A stretch of 64,000 bases of DNA from Oreocharis arfaki. Its lineage: Eukaryota; Chordata; Aves; Passeriformes; Paramythiidae. Shown here in pieces: positions 49,301 to 61,299 of the stretch; position 1 is the stretch's first letter, and each line of letters begins with the position of its first letter. The notes below the pieces were generated by a model. The model searched no databases. It was not told where the DNA came from and saw only the letters and a list, made by a program, of their open reading frames with translations. Both the position numbers and the translations under genes were made by a program. The DNA is taken from the NCBI GenBank assembly GCA_013398015.1, contig VZRR01009807.1:1-64000 (forward strand), given 5' to 3'.

Positions 49301-51224
49301 AGTCCGCAGACCCGTGCAATGCTCCTGTGCCTGCAGAGATGTTAGCCAAGATGTGGAATAGTAATTTCAGGGTCAGGCGATAGAAGAGACAAAAGTTACT
49401 CACTGAAAAAGAAACAAACTTGGAAAGTCCTAAACCGCCTAATGTTATTTGGAAGTTGTCTCTGCTTTAAGTGGACTCTGGGCTACATGACCAGCAGAAG
49501 TGCACTGCAGTCTAAATTATTTTGTGATTCTAATTTTGCTCTGTGTCTGCATTTTGAAACAGAATTCTCCTTTGATGATATACAGTCTTTTGGGAATCAT
49601 ATTACTGGCATTAGCCCCATAAAACTGACCAGTTACTTCTCTAAAGCACTGACACATCTGTCAGCAGCATGGGCACATTTCAAATGTTACTGGGGTCATC
49701 TTCCTTCCTTGGAATTACAGACATTTTCTGACAGCTTTGGAAAAGAAAGACTATACTGCAGGGTACAGCTGTCAAATTAGGGCTTTGAACATTGACTGCA
49801 TTCTTGAAGCTATGTTTTAAGAAGTAGAAAACATATTTGCTGATCACAAAAGTGGCCCCACATGGGGCAGAAATGAAACAGTTTAAATTTCAGTGAGAAG
49901 GACACAGTGGGTATTTCCTGGCTCTGCAGAGTTCACAGCAGTAGTACTACTCCATATAAGCAAGAAGATGCACAGATTTCTGGAAAGACAGCAAGTTCAT
50001 ATCCAGGAACACTGACAGTGAGAATAGTTGAATTTCTGAAAAAAAGCTGCAAGGTCAGTTAGTGCCTTCTGTTAGCACAAGCAATAGGTAGAGGAAAGGT
50101 TAAAAAATTAAATTTTGAGATCAGTTGGATTTGACAGCTCGAAGTGTGGGTGACATTGTTTGTCTCCCCTGCCTGCTGTGAAAAAGTGGTCCTGCCAGAG
50201 ATTTTGTTCCCCTGGATTTGGGGTTACCCATGGCTATTTGAGGGTGCAGCGACTGAACAGTGATCAGTGCAAGCACATGAGAGCGAGTTGCAGCAGGGCT
50301 GGGCCATGTTGCACAGGCCAGGGTGCCCTGCTCAGTCCCAGTCTCCTCCCCTGTGCCCACGGTGGGTATGGGATTTACCACTTGCGCCACATTTCACAGC
50401 ATGATTTGAAATAGCTGCCTATGCTTAAGCTCACAGAGGCATCAGGAAAATAAAAAATCCATCTCCAATGACTGGATTTTCTCTGGGGTGTCATATGCCC
50501 CTTTGTACCCCCCAGGGCAGAGCAGCCCCCTGAGAAAGGGGTCAGGGAAGGAGCTGGTGTGAGACTGGTACCTGGTTCCCAGTGCCAGTGGCAGAGCTGG
50601 ACCTGTTGCCACATGGACCATGGTCCTGCATCCCCTGTGAGCTGCCGAACTGAAAACTTGAGAAAAAACAAAAAACCTGAATTTTAATATAGAAATTCCC
50701 TCAGAAGCAATACAAAAACAAGGATTTGTGCTCACCTGTGCCTTCTAATATAACCATGAAAGGGAGAAATTTTGTGTATTTATACTTTTATTCTACAGAC
50801 ACCTGCTGAATGTTTATTATAGCAATGTCTCTTTTGCCTTTCTGTCTGTTTATAACAGTTCAATACCAGTGGTTTGAGCATTCATCTCTTTAAACTGAAA
50901 CAAATAGTTACTGAAAGTGCTTATTGCACACAAATTCCCCATATCTTCTGCAAAAAAGGTGATTAAGGGACAACTGTAACTCTAGAATATGATAATGATG
51001 CCCTGCCTTTGGGAATGATCCGTAATTAATTACCTGCCTTGGAGTGATTTGATTCTTGTTGGTGGGTTTCAGACAAGCCAGCTCCCAGGTGCTCATCTCA
51101 TTTTCCTTGTAAGAGGAGTAGCATCTGTGTAGTAGAACTCAGCTTCCACAGCTAGAAGCCCTGGATCTCTGATAGTCTGTAAGGTGTCAGCAAGTGCCTG
51201 CAAATTGAGAACAAGTTTGCATGT
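49301..51224. other. Non-coding, no gene recognised
   Basis: Unique sequence. The frame at 49442-49780 (112 codons, plus) has no recognisable domain. Confidence 0.5.
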
Positions 51225-51575
51225 AGGGAAGAAGGCAAAGGGGTGATGGTGAGTCTCTACTGATGTAGTGCCCAGAACTGCCCCTAGCACTCGAGGTGAG
51301 GCCGCCCCAGTGCAGAGCAGAGCGGGACAATCCCCTCCCTTGCCCAGCTGGTGATGCTGTGCCTGGTACCCCCCAGGACAAGCTTGGCCCTCCTGGCTGC
51401 CAGGGCACTGCTGACCCATGCTCACCTTGCCATTAACTAGGACTCTTTCTGCAGCACTGCTGTCCAGATGTCCATTCCCTAGTCCATACACACAACCAAG
51501 GTTGCCCCATGCCAGGTGCAGAATTCAGCACTTGCCCTTGTTAAACTTCATATGGTTGGTGATTGCCCATCTCTT
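51225..51575 (-). repeat. CR1 LINE fragment, internal part
   Basis: Reverse-complement CR1: CACTCGAGGTGAGGCCGCCC, CAGTGCAGAGCAGAGCGGGA, CTGCCAGGGCACTGCTGACC, then AACTTCATATGGTTGGTGAT. The first part matches the 5' portion of the copy at 21637 closely. This fragment lacks the CR1 3' end, so a deletion or rearrangement followed insertion. Confidence 0.85.
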
Positions 51576-53639
51576 TTTTTCTTGCTTTTTTTTCAAATTT
51601 TTTATTGAAAGTGAGAACTTCATAAAAAGGTTGATATTTCCCTCCCTAAAAGTGGCACTCGTCCTTGGTGGAAAAATAACCACCCGCTCACTCCTTCCAC
51701 CAAGGCCATGGAGCATGTGCTTAGAACTCAAACTGAGCTGCCCCGAGTTCCTGCCTATTCCCAGGGAGCAGCATCTGAATTCTGGACCTGATTTGGCCAT
51801 GGGAGCATACTCTACTCTGGTACTTGCTGGCAGAGCTCCCTCAGGATGCTTATCCTGGTTACTCCATATGAGCAGTGATCTGCATTATCATGGGGACTAC
51901 AGTTAAAAAAAAATCACCATCTATCTTGGACAAATTTCTGTCTTTTCAGAATGCATTTCCTTTGGGGATGTTGTACTGGTTTTGCCTGTCTTTTCTTTTT
52001 AACACGGGATGGCGAGAGGAGGATTAGTGTAGCAGATAAGGTCAGTGGATCCACACCAGAACTATGACTAGTTTTGGCTGTCGGTTCAGACAGACTCTCT
52101 GCTGTTTCTTGGCTGAATTTTCTCAGGAAGTGTGGTGTACGGGATCGTGTTGTGCTCCCCCTCTGTGCTCTGTGCTTCTCACAGCAGTAATTTTGGATAC
52201 AGCTTCAACCACGCTGGACAGGAAAGGAGATATGTCAGATAATCAAATAATCCAAAATATCAGCACATACATAGTGAAAATAGCTGGGGAACTTGGTTTC
52301 TCACGGACGGAAAAAAGGAGGTCCTGTCTTATTAGACACCAGAGAACCCAGGTGGCTGGGATTGAGAGGGAAATCCTGGATACTGGGATGTCCTGGTTCT
52401 GCTGCTCACACAGCTGTGAGAGTCAGTGTGAGTCAGTTCATCAGGGAAGACACAACCCAGACCACCTCCAGTCCCTCGCCAGCAGGGCACTGCTGTGAGC
52501 ACCACATCCTGGTCTCTGCTGCCATTTGTGCGTGGCTGCTTTGGGCAGTAGGGGTTTAGAGGAAGGTCTGGCCCCACTGCTCGAACAGGGGTGGTCGATG
52601 ACTGGGCCAACAATGCCTTCAGCATCAAGTGGAAGAGGTTGCTGGACCCTGACTGGGTGACTGGGTGGTGCAGTCTGGGCCCAGACACTCCTGTGCACGT
52701 GTGGTCTGTGGTAATACTGGGCATATATGTTGGCTGCACCCATTTTTGCCAGAAGAGGGAGGGAGGCAAATGGGGGCAGAGTGTCTTTTTGTGCTCCAGA
52801 GGGGATCACCATCCAGTGGGACTCAGAATGTGCCATTGCAGAAATGGAAATAGAGCACCAAGCTGTTAATCCTATCGCCCTGTTCAGAAACATGAGATAG
52901 TGTTTAAATATGGTGTTCACCTTCTTTTCCCCCAAGCCGGGTGCAGAACTGAGACAGATGGGTGCAGTCTGTATTGACAAGGGCACTCGCTTTCTAAGAA
53001 AGAGTTTCGTTCACCCATCCATCTGCTTAGTATCCATGCAACAGCGAAACAGAGCAGCTTTTGCATATTTATACCCTTGTTCAGCCTGCAGCATTATGAG
53101 AGCCAAATGACACGATCACAGGGACATTTGCCCATTTAGAAACACTCCAGCAGCCATGGAAGAATAAATGTGAACTGAATGTTATAATTTAATTTTTGTT
53201 AATCAATGTTAGAGCTTCCCTTGGAGGTAAGAAGTGCTTCACACACCATATTGAAGCAGAAAGCACAAGATCAGGCTTAAGATAGGATAGCCTTCGGTAA
53301 GGTGAGAGCAGCTGTGAACAGCTTACTGACAGTGTGGAGATAGCCAGGGATATCTCAGGGCTTCTGAACCCTTCCCGTGAAGAGACACATTAAAATGACT
53401 TCTGTGGATAGTTTCCAGACACAGGAAAGTGTGGACCTGCTAAAATATTTGCCACTAGCCACTGCTGTGTAAAAGAACACTCTGGCTCACTGGATTTTTC
53501 ATGCTGCAGCAGGATGTGTGTAACACACTTTTCTATATGTCCAAGACACCTGCCCACATACATGTTCAAAAGAGATTATGGTGGATAGAGGCAAAGCAAA
53601 CACCATGTGCAGAGGCAGAAATGGCACATTTTTTGGAAA
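51576..53639. other. Non-coding, no gene recognised
   Basis: Several overlapping frames of 85-181 codons lie at 52064-52986 on both strands. None has a domain I know, and frames on opposite strands cover the same bases. A decayed retroviral or other repeat is possible, but I cannot support it. Confidence 0.4.
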
Positions 53640-54045
53640 TTGCCTCTGGAATAACATATTTAAGAAGGGGAAAAAATGCTGCACAACTGCAGCCAGAGAG
53701 AGGAGTGAGAAAATGTGAGAGGAGCAGCCCTGCAGACACCCAGTGCAGAGGGAGATGCAGAAGGTGCCCCAGCGCCAGAGCAGAGATTCTTCTGCTCACC
53801 ATGGTGCAGACCACGGTCAAGAAGGCTGTCCAGCTGCAGCCCATGGAGGTCAGTGGGGGAGGGGAGGTCAGTGGGGGAGCAGATGTCCACCTGCAGCCTG
53901 TGGAGGACTCCACATTGGAGCAGATGGATGCCTGAAGGAGGCTGTGATCCCATGGGAAGCCCACATGCAAGCAGGCTCCTGGCAGGGACTACGGTCCTGT
54001 GGAGAGAGCAGCCCATGCTGGAGCAGGTTTTCTTGATATCCATCA
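53640..54045 (+). mobile_element. ERV internal 3' fragment, repeat-rich
   Basis: This segment repeats the phrase type GCAGCC(C/T)(A/G)TGGAG and GC(C)CA(T)GCTGGAGCAGG, with GAAGGAGGCTGTGATCCCAT and GGCTCCTGGCAGGGACTACG. I recognise this pattern from the non-coding stretch before the 3' LTR of avian ERVs. It begins near CTGCAGCCAGAGAGAGGAGT and ends near CTGGAGCAGGTTTTCT. Both LTRs and all genes are missing. Inside, at 53845-53880, an 18-bp unit (GGAGGTCAGTGGGGGA core) occurs twice. The family is inferred from phrase memory only. Confidence 0.55.
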
Positions 54046-54100
54046 GTTCCATCTTTTTCCACTGGTAAACAGTCTCAGTGGCAATGTTGGTGCAGTACTG

Positions 54101-54520
54101 TGCTCCCTTTGACCTGCCTTTTCCAGTGTTCCAGGTAATCCTGGGGCTGGAGGTTTTGTGGTTGTCTTAACCCTAATCTTAATGCTAGCCATAACCCTTT
54201 TGGCAGCAGTGCTCGCTGAGAATGAGGCCCAACACAATGGGTGGCCCTTACTAGAAATATGTAGAGGTAGCAAGTGGTGTGCTGCCATGCTCCCTTTGGC
54301 ATGGCTTTTCCAGGCCCAGTGCCCCTAGAACTATAGGCTTTGTGGTTCTCTGCACTCTCACCCCAATGCCCACTCTAACCCTAGTGGCACCTTGAGTTTT
54401 GGAGCTGAGGTCCCCAGCATCAGGGGTGGCCCAGATCAGAAAGGTGTGGAGACAGCAATATTGATACAGCAATGTGCTCCCTTTGGAATGCCTTTTCCAG
54501 CCCCAGTGAGCACATTTCCT
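54101..54520. repeat. Tandem repeat, exact 187-bp period
   Basis: The anchor TGCTCCCTTTG, followed about 12 bases later by CTTTTCCAG, occurs at 54101, 54288 and 54475, exactly 187 bp apart both times. Two full units and the start of a third are present. The units share further landmarks (TTTGTGGTT, TAACCCTA, GGGTGGCCC) but are only roughly 55-60% identical by eye, so the array is old. The unit length is in the range of known avian satellite monomers of about 190 bp, but I cannot say it is one of them. Units 1 and 2 include TAACCCTA, which resembles the telomere repeat. Confidence 0.8.
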
Positions 54521-54559
54521 CAAAGCCTGAACTAAGATTGATGACATGTCTTATTGGGG

Positions 54560-56376
54560 GCTATTTCCATTCAATCTGTTGTGATCAGTGCTTCAGTTGC
54601 TGGTTGCCCACCATGAAGTATGGATGGGTCTGGGCAGGAGTAGCTGGAGGTTTTGAGCAGGTGGGCATCCCTATGGGCAAAATCAGGTCTTCTTTTGGGT
54701 CAGCCTTTACAGCTTGTTCCTTTTCCAGCTCTTGTGGTTTAGTTAATTCGGGTTGTTGTTCTTAACATGCACTAAAGTTTGCCCCTGTACCAACATTTAT
54801 GTTTTCACCTTTAGTCCTCAACTCCATAATCTGCTGAAATTCCCTCTTCTGTTTCTGCCTCCAGTGTTCTGGCCTTTCCTCAAAAGTTCTGGCCTTTGCC
54901 TCAACTTTGAAATACTGTCTTTTTTCCACTAACCTTCTTTTCTATGGAGCAAACAGTTAGTGGCATTGTTATACTGCTTGGATTGTTTCACAGACCTTAT
55001 TATTTCTCTTCACATCTTCTAGCTATATGTGCCTGGTAAAATTGTTCTGCCAGAATGATTTTTCTCTTAAGCTAGGGCTGAGTCAAATGCTGTTGATTTA
55101 CAGGTTCAGTAATTGCCCTAGCAGTTGGTACCAATTCATCCATCATTGCAGCTTTAATTTTGAACCTCAGCATTAGGTTGGTGTCTCGGTTCCTCCTGCA
55201 TGAAAACCGCTCTTGTATTCAGTACCTGCTTTCTTGATTAAAACCTCCCCCTCTGGTCCTTGCTCAGCTTTCTCTTCTTGCAAACTGAACACCTGCACCA
55301 TGTCAGGGAGAGCAACAGTGCCTCTGCAGTCCTCTGCAGTGGGCCCTGCTGTTCTCCCACAGCTTCTTCCCCCGGTGCTGCTGACACCGGGACAAGGTTT
55401 GGCAGCGCTGCAGTGGGGTTGAGATCGCTCCCAGCCATTCCCAGGGCTCCTGCGAGTCCTGCCTCTCCTGTGCAGCAGTATCCACACAGGGGCCCAGCAG
55501 CCACCACACAGCTCTGACTCCAGTCTGGATCAAACCTGCTACTGCACCTCCTCAGCAGCAGATCCGTGCCAGTGGTGACCGGGGACATGAGGAGGGTCAG
55601 GGCTCCAGAGCTTTGCCGAGGAGAGGTCAGAGGGGAAGGAGGAACCTGGTGGCTGCACATGAGCCAGCCTGGGATCAGACCACCTACCTCCCTCCCTTGC
55701 CCAGGGGTCAATATCCCCCTCTGGAATCCATCTCGGAGGGCTGCAGCCACAGCCTGCACAGTTCTTCCAAAGACTCAGTCCTCCTCTGGCAAACCAAAGC
55801 TTCAGATCCATGCTGCTGAGTCTTTCTTGCCATTGTCTTCACAGGTGCTTGTTGCCAAGCTGGATCCTGACCTCAAGTGTCTGCTTTATTAGTTCTTGTA
55901 AGCCTTCTATCACATCCTGCCTGGGCTTGCTCCCCCCCAGTGTGGATGAGGACCTCTGCTGCAGAGGCATGTGTGTTTCTGCCTCAATCCTTTAGTAATT
56001 TAGTCTCTTATTTAAAATCCATCTTTCCTTTTTCTAGATCTGCAATTTTCCCTCCAAGCCTTCCCTTTATCACTTTTAGTAGTCAATGTAGCTTCAACTT
56101 TCCATAAAGCCCACTGCCAGCAACCTCAATAAGTCCTGACTTTAGTGCACTCCTGGCACTGTAAATGCTCCTTCTGCTCCCCCCGGAGCACTTTTTTCCC
56201 ATGCAGTTCACCAGCTGTTATGGCTAGGCTCATACTGCATGACTCAGATCCTAAACTTTGCTGTGGATGAAGAGTCTGTCTTCTCCCTGGGAGCAGCCTT
56301 GTTCGTACCTGGTTTGTGGTGCTTAGTACAGGAGCCCCAGAGAGATGAGAGCCTCTCCCTGGGGTCACTGTTCGCA
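54560..56376 (-). pseudogene. Degenerate sequence, possibly ERV gag-like
   Basis: Weak evidence. Read on the minus strand, several short coiled-coil-like or charged pieces follow one another in different frames: LQELIKQTLEVRIQLGN near 55900, TESLEELCRLWLQPSEMD near 55760, LRFKIKAAMMDELVPTARA near 55150 and ERPEHWRQKQKREFQQIMEL near 54860. The order and spacing would suit a decayed gag region lying downstream of the candidate LTR at 56377. The longest single frame is 173 codons (55759-55238) and has no zinc knuckle or capsid motif I can see. It could also be an unrelated pseudogene. Confidence 0.25.
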
Positions 56377-57050
56377 TGTGCAAGGAGGTTCTGCAATCAG
56401 CACACACAGAGCTGTGCCGAACACCGCTTGTATTTACTAGCGAGCTAGCAAGCCACTCGGCACCCAGGCCCTTTGCTGCTGCACAGCCACCACCTCAGGG
56501 AGAGAGATGGTCTCTGCAGCCCCAGGGCACATCCTCCATGGTGCTGAGTTCCCTTATTTCGCCTCCCTTTTTGCTTCTTGAGTGTTTTATACCTTCCCAT
56601 GATAGGGCTTTTCTCACAACCCCTTGAGCTGGTAGTGATGCCATCTCAGCTGCCCTGTGTGCCTGTGGTGTCACCTTTGTGGCCTTTCCTGGCTCTGTCC
56701 TGCAGATGTCCCAAGGCTTCCAGGTAACTCTAATAGCCACAGCAACCCAAGCCACAGCCACGCAGCCACAAGGGTTGTATCAGAGCGGGGCTTGGGGGCC
56801 TTAGGCGCAGACAGCTGGCCCCGAGGAGTTAAGGACATGACAACTGGGATTGCAGACAGAGGTTTACACCCCCAGCTGCTGCTGGAGACACTGCAGCAGC
56901 TGCAGGGGAGGAAGCTCTGGTGACCCCCCACTTAGCTCATAGGAACAAATGGGTGCTGCTGGTACCAGCTCTTCAAGACCACAACATCTCATTCCTGAGT
57001 CCAGCAACACCAGTTTAGGGACAAGGTGGTGTGGTCCACCATGCAAGTTG
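56377..57050 (-). mobile_element. Candidate ERV LTR, minus strand
   Basis: On the minus strand a TATA box (GGTATAAAAC) is followed about 38 bases later by GCGAAATAAGG and later by GTAAATACAAG, possible polyadenylation signals. A possible LTR end CCTTGCACA lies at 56377, and directly after it CGAACAGTGAC resembles part of a lysine-tRNA primer binding site. The upstream end is not found and no second LTR copy is visible, so the boundaries are open. The minus-strand sequence beyond 56377 is the possible gag-like stretch. Confidence 0.35.
56585..56591 (-). promoter_or_regulatory. TATA box in candidate LTR
   Basis: TATAAAA on the minus strand within GGGAAGGTATAAAACACTC, a good core match. Confidence 0.4.
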
Positions 57051-57735
57051 TAACACTGAGCAGAGACCTACACTGATGAGCACTAGGAGTGTCATTAAGA
57101 TTTTTCCCTCCTTCACAGAACAGAAAGGTTTCCTCTGAGCAAAAGAACTGGCAGTAATTGTGGTGTATCAGCAGGATGCTTGAGCAGCAGTGATTATAGG
57201 AGTGCAGTAAATAACAGGATTGAGCTACAATAGTGCAGAGAGAACTGGGAGTTGTGCATTTTGTCTGTGTATGTAGGCTGGGACATCACTTTTGTAGCCG
57301 CAAATCAAGCCCATCTGTATGATTTACCTTCTCCTCCTACTGTCTCCCTTCATTAAGGGAAATCAATCATCCCACTGCTCTGTGATTTATGGCTTTATGT
57401 TGTGCTGGGAATGTGTTACAAAGCAAAGAGTGGAAGTTTTGATGTATTAGTAAAACCAAACTTTTCTGCCTAGGGTGAAATTGGAAGAATTTAGTTTCCT
57501 CTTGGGTGAATTCTGATGGATTATAAAAATTTCCATCCTCCCCTCTTCTTCCTTCTCCTCCTCCTTAACCTACACCTGGTTACAAAGAAGGGCCCTGAAA
57601 TAGGTGAAGGCCAAAGCTCAGCCATTTCCCAATCTATCAGCTTGTTCTGGCACACCTTGACCTACATCCTGCTATTACCTTTAAAGTTACACTTTAGTGC
57701 TCTGTAGCAGCTCTGCATGAAGCCACAGATAAAAG

Positions 57736-57779
57736 CATGGATGGATGGATGGATGGATGGATGGGTGGATGGATGGATG
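57736..57779. repeat. (ATGG)n microsatellite
   Basis: About eleven tetranucleotide units with a single-base interruption (GGGT) in the middle. Likely length-variable in the population. Confidence 0.97.
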
Positions 57780-59755
57780 AAGCTGAAGAACTTGGTCCCA
57801 TCCCAGACTGCCCTGATGCCCTCCAACAACTGAGTATGGCTGGCATCAGCCGTGGCCAACTGAGTGTTCAATGACTCCAAGGATGGATGCCATCATCTAG
57901 CTGTCTGAGCAGCAGTATATGGCGTGATCAGTCTTTATCTTCACCAGGTTCATCCAAAAGAAAAAAGGCTCATCCAAAGGAAATCTGACCAATGCAGGAG
58001 ACTCTGGGCTGGGAGGAAATGGAAAAGGAGTTTCCCATTGAAGTCAAAGGGGAAATGGCTGGCCAAATCCCAGTGTCACAGTCTGTGGAGAGCTGCAGTC
58101 CAAATGTGCTGGATTACCCCATACCCCACGTGTTCTCCGATCTGAACTTGGACATAGGGTTTTATTTTTGTGTTGGAGGAACAGGCCAAGGGGCAGGTAT
58201 GGCTCTGCTACGGTGCTGTTGTCTCTTTCAGAAATGGAGCCATCCTCTCCCCCCATCGCCTCCCCCCATCCCATCCCTTAAACTGTGCTGACTAACCCTA
58301 GGCAACCCCCCAGACCGCCCTTCATGTACCTCATCATTTTCCTGGCCCCTGGTTTAAGGAGCCGCATAACTATTCCTTTGGGAATGGAATGGGCACCTGG
58401 GAAGGAGAGGAAGGGGATTTGCCTGCCACTTCAAGCAGGGACCTGCCTCCATTATTCCCTGTCTCTTAGGTCCCTTCCTACCTGCTGGGGAGAGGATAGG
58501 GAATCCTCCATGTCCTGAGGTGCAATTGGCTGGTACTCTGCCTCACAGTGCCTGGAATGCTCCACGGGGGATGCTTTGTCCATGGGCATTAGCACTGTGT
58601 GTGGTCAGACCAAGCTACAACTCTGGGAATGCGGAAAATTCTACTTTGCCCCCTGCTAAAAAGACAAAAGATACAATGTTTGTCCAAACCTTCCCTCCTC
58701 AGCCACAGTTCATGCCCCGGCCACCGCAGGACAAGGTTTTACTTTATTTCATCTTATGCGACTCAGAAAGAAATAAAAGAAAAATTCTCAATACCTGAGG
58801 GAGGAGAGCAGATGAATTAAATACGAGGCATTTGTAAATTCAGCAGAGCATAACAGCAGCTGGACCCTGTCTGTCCAGGAGGAGCACCCCACTCGTGGAA
58901 AGCATGTTCAGAGCAGGAGGAAGAGCACTGGGATGAAAAGCTGAGCATAGCAATGAGACTGCTGTCTCAGACAGCCAGGGAGAGGCATAGCAGTGAGCCA
59001 AGGACATGTGTAAGCAGGGTCAGCAGGTCTGCAGTCCCTGGGCAAGCAGTGACTGTCCTACCCTTTCCCCTCACACAGTAACACAGGTGTTGAGCTGTTG
59101 AACAGCGAGGATCTTCCTCACTGCAGCCTTATCCAGCCTCACTGAGCAGACAAGCTGCCACAGCCCTCAGCTCACGCTTCTCCCTGGAGCTCTGGCAGGT
59201 CAGACTGCCTGGTTGGTCTCCATGCTGATCTCCTCAGGCTTGCCCTCAACCTGGAGTTCTCCACTGCACTTCCAAGCTTCGTACCTACATGCAGGGTGGC
59301 CAGTGCTCACCTCCGAGCCCAGGGGTGGTGGAAGGCACATGCAAACCTGGCTGCCGAGACCCATTCCTGGTCCCAGGACTCACAGGTGCCCTCTGGCAGA
59401 ACAACCACCATGTCTAATACCTTCTGCTAGAATGCGATCTGCTGTACCTGCCAGCCAAACTCAGAGAAAAGGCATCTCTAGGCTCCTTAGGAAAAGCAGA
59501 GGAGCTGCGAGTCTGTCACTGAAAACACCTTAAAAGAAACAGGGTTGAAAAGCTGCCAGTATTCACAACTGCAAGGGTGAGAAAGGAAAAATGCTGAGCT
59601 TGAAGCAAAACCACTGCATTATCATGTTCTCTTTGAACATATGTCTGTGTTACTCTATTGAATCACTTTCTTGATCTACTGCACCGGGTTTAAATTTTTC
59701 TAAACCTGTTATTTAAGCCTCATTCTTTTTGTCTGTTTTTGGTTGGTTTTGGGGG

Positions 59756-59788
59756 TGTTTTTTGTTTTTGTTTTTGTTTTTTTTTTTA
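59756..59788. repeat. T-rich (TTTTTG)n simple repeat
   Basis: Three TTTTTG units followed by a T run. Simple repeat only. Confidence 0.9.
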
Positions 59789-60505
59789 AAGCCAACCAAC
59801 CAGCTCATCAAAAGAAGACGCTGGAAAAGTAAAAATCCCCTGTGGAGTTTTCAGTGTTCGAAGCTCTAAATCCTGTTGAGAACAACAGATACTGGCATTA
59901 CAATGCACCATATTAAATAAGCTGTTTGCATCAAGGGATTCTGAAAATAGAGCAGCAGATATCACTAGGTATGTTTCGCCTGTTTCTTTACCAAAAAGCA
60001 AGTGTAAAGCCTGGGTCTGTAATATATACCACACTATCTAGGGGACTAATGTCTCTGTTAACGTTAAACTGACATTTGCCTTACCTCAATAATGTCATTT
60101 CATCACTGTACCAAATTTTAAGACAAGGAAAATATTCCAAGTTACTATGCTAAAGTCCCCATCACTATACCAAGCAGCACACGTGGCAGCCAATGAGCAC
60201 TTCAGCTGAATGACCTGTCATTTTTATGTAATCTGTGTTTACTCAAATCATTCTTGCCTAAATAATCCTTTTGTCTATGTTTGTGTGGCAAAGGTCAAGT
60301 AGGAAGAATTCTTCTGATGAGGTTTTCAAGCAGCAAAGTTATTTAGTCCTGGTGATATATTAAAGCAAGTACTTCCAAAAAGTCTCAGCCCCTTGAGACA
60401 AAAGAGATTAAGTAGTTTGCTATCTTTTCTCCTGATCTTGTTAGAAGCTGCCACTTTATTTTACCACCAAAAGCAATACTGTGGGGAATGATTTGTGTGG
60501 CAACA

Positions 60506-61069
60506 TGCTGTGGTTTAATCTCAGGCAGCAAATAAGTCCCACAAAACCACTCCCTCACTCCCCCCACATCTTGATTGGAGAGAGAACTGGAAGAGTAAAA
60601 GTGAGAAAGCCCGCGGGTTGAGATAAAGACATTTTAATAGGGAAGGAAAAACCCACACCAGTGAGCAAAGCGAGGAATTCCTTCACCACTCCCTGTGGTC
60701 AGGCAGGTGTTCAGCCGTCTCCAGGGCTCCCTCACCTGTAATGGGGACTTGAGGAGATAAATGCCATCACTGTGAACATCCCCCCTTTCCTTCTTCTTCC
60801 CCTAGGTTTGATATGCTGAGTATGATGCCATATGGCATGGGATATCCATATCCAGCTGGATCCCCTCCTGCCTCCTTGTGCACCTTCAGCATCCTCGTTG
60901 GTGGGGTGGGGCGGGAGACAGAAAATGCCTTGACTTTATTTTAAGTTCTGCTCAACAGTAACTAAAACATCCCTGTATTATCAACACTATTTCCAGCACA
61001 AATGCAAAACATAGCCCCACACCAGCTATTATGGAAAGAATTAACTCTACCCCAGCCAGAATCAGCACA
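60506..61069 (-). repeat. 3' LTR (564 bp) of the deleted provirus
   Basis: Runs on the minus strand from TGTGCTGATTCTGGC to ...TAAACCACAGCA, so the ends are TG...CA. An ATTAAA polyadenylation variant lies at 60633-60638 on the minus strand, near the R/U5 side. It is the most complete copy of this family in the provirus and aligns along its length with the solo LTR at 37725-38315. Confidence 0.85.
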
Positions 61070-61079
61070 TTCTCCACCC
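61070..61079 (-). other. Polypurine tract of the provirus
   Basis: Minus-strand GGGTGGAGAA directly abuts the TG of the 3' LTR, where plus-strand DNA synthesis would be primed. One T interrupts the purine run. Confidence 0.6.
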
Positions 61080-61299
61080 ATACCATTTATGTCATGCTCA
61101 TGTCCCACACTATCCAATACATCCTTAGCAACAACCTGCCTGCCTTCCCATCCTTTGATACGCATTCCCCTGAGCTATGGGCCACCCCTGCAAAACACAC
61201 ATAAAATATCCACAAATGCCCACTGTGGTAATTTAGTCCATGAGTCTGGGCTCCGTCTGCTTTGGTGGTCACTGAGGACAGGAGGGTGGTTGCATGGAA

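Larger units (their letters stand above)
57051..60500. other. Non-coding, no gene recognised
   Basis: Mixed unique sequence with modestly GC-rich parts (58240-58600, 59180-59450). Short frames on both strands show no domains. Two simple repeats are listed separately. Confidence 0.5.

Noticed and set aside
48576..49403. 275-codon minus frame, the longest without N
   Set aside because: It lies across the CpG island, is rich in Pro, Arg, Ala and Gly as expected from GC-rich DNA, overlaps a 207-codon frame on the other strand, and has no domain.
53061..53080. TATA-like TATTTATACCC as a promoter
   Set aside because: No CCAAT or GC boxes, LTR ends or polyadenylation signals accompany it, and AT-rich DNA gives such matches often.
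54160..54220. Interstitial telomere sequence
   Set aside because: Only isolated TAACCCTA-like cores occur inside the 187-bp unit, not a run of telomere hexamers.
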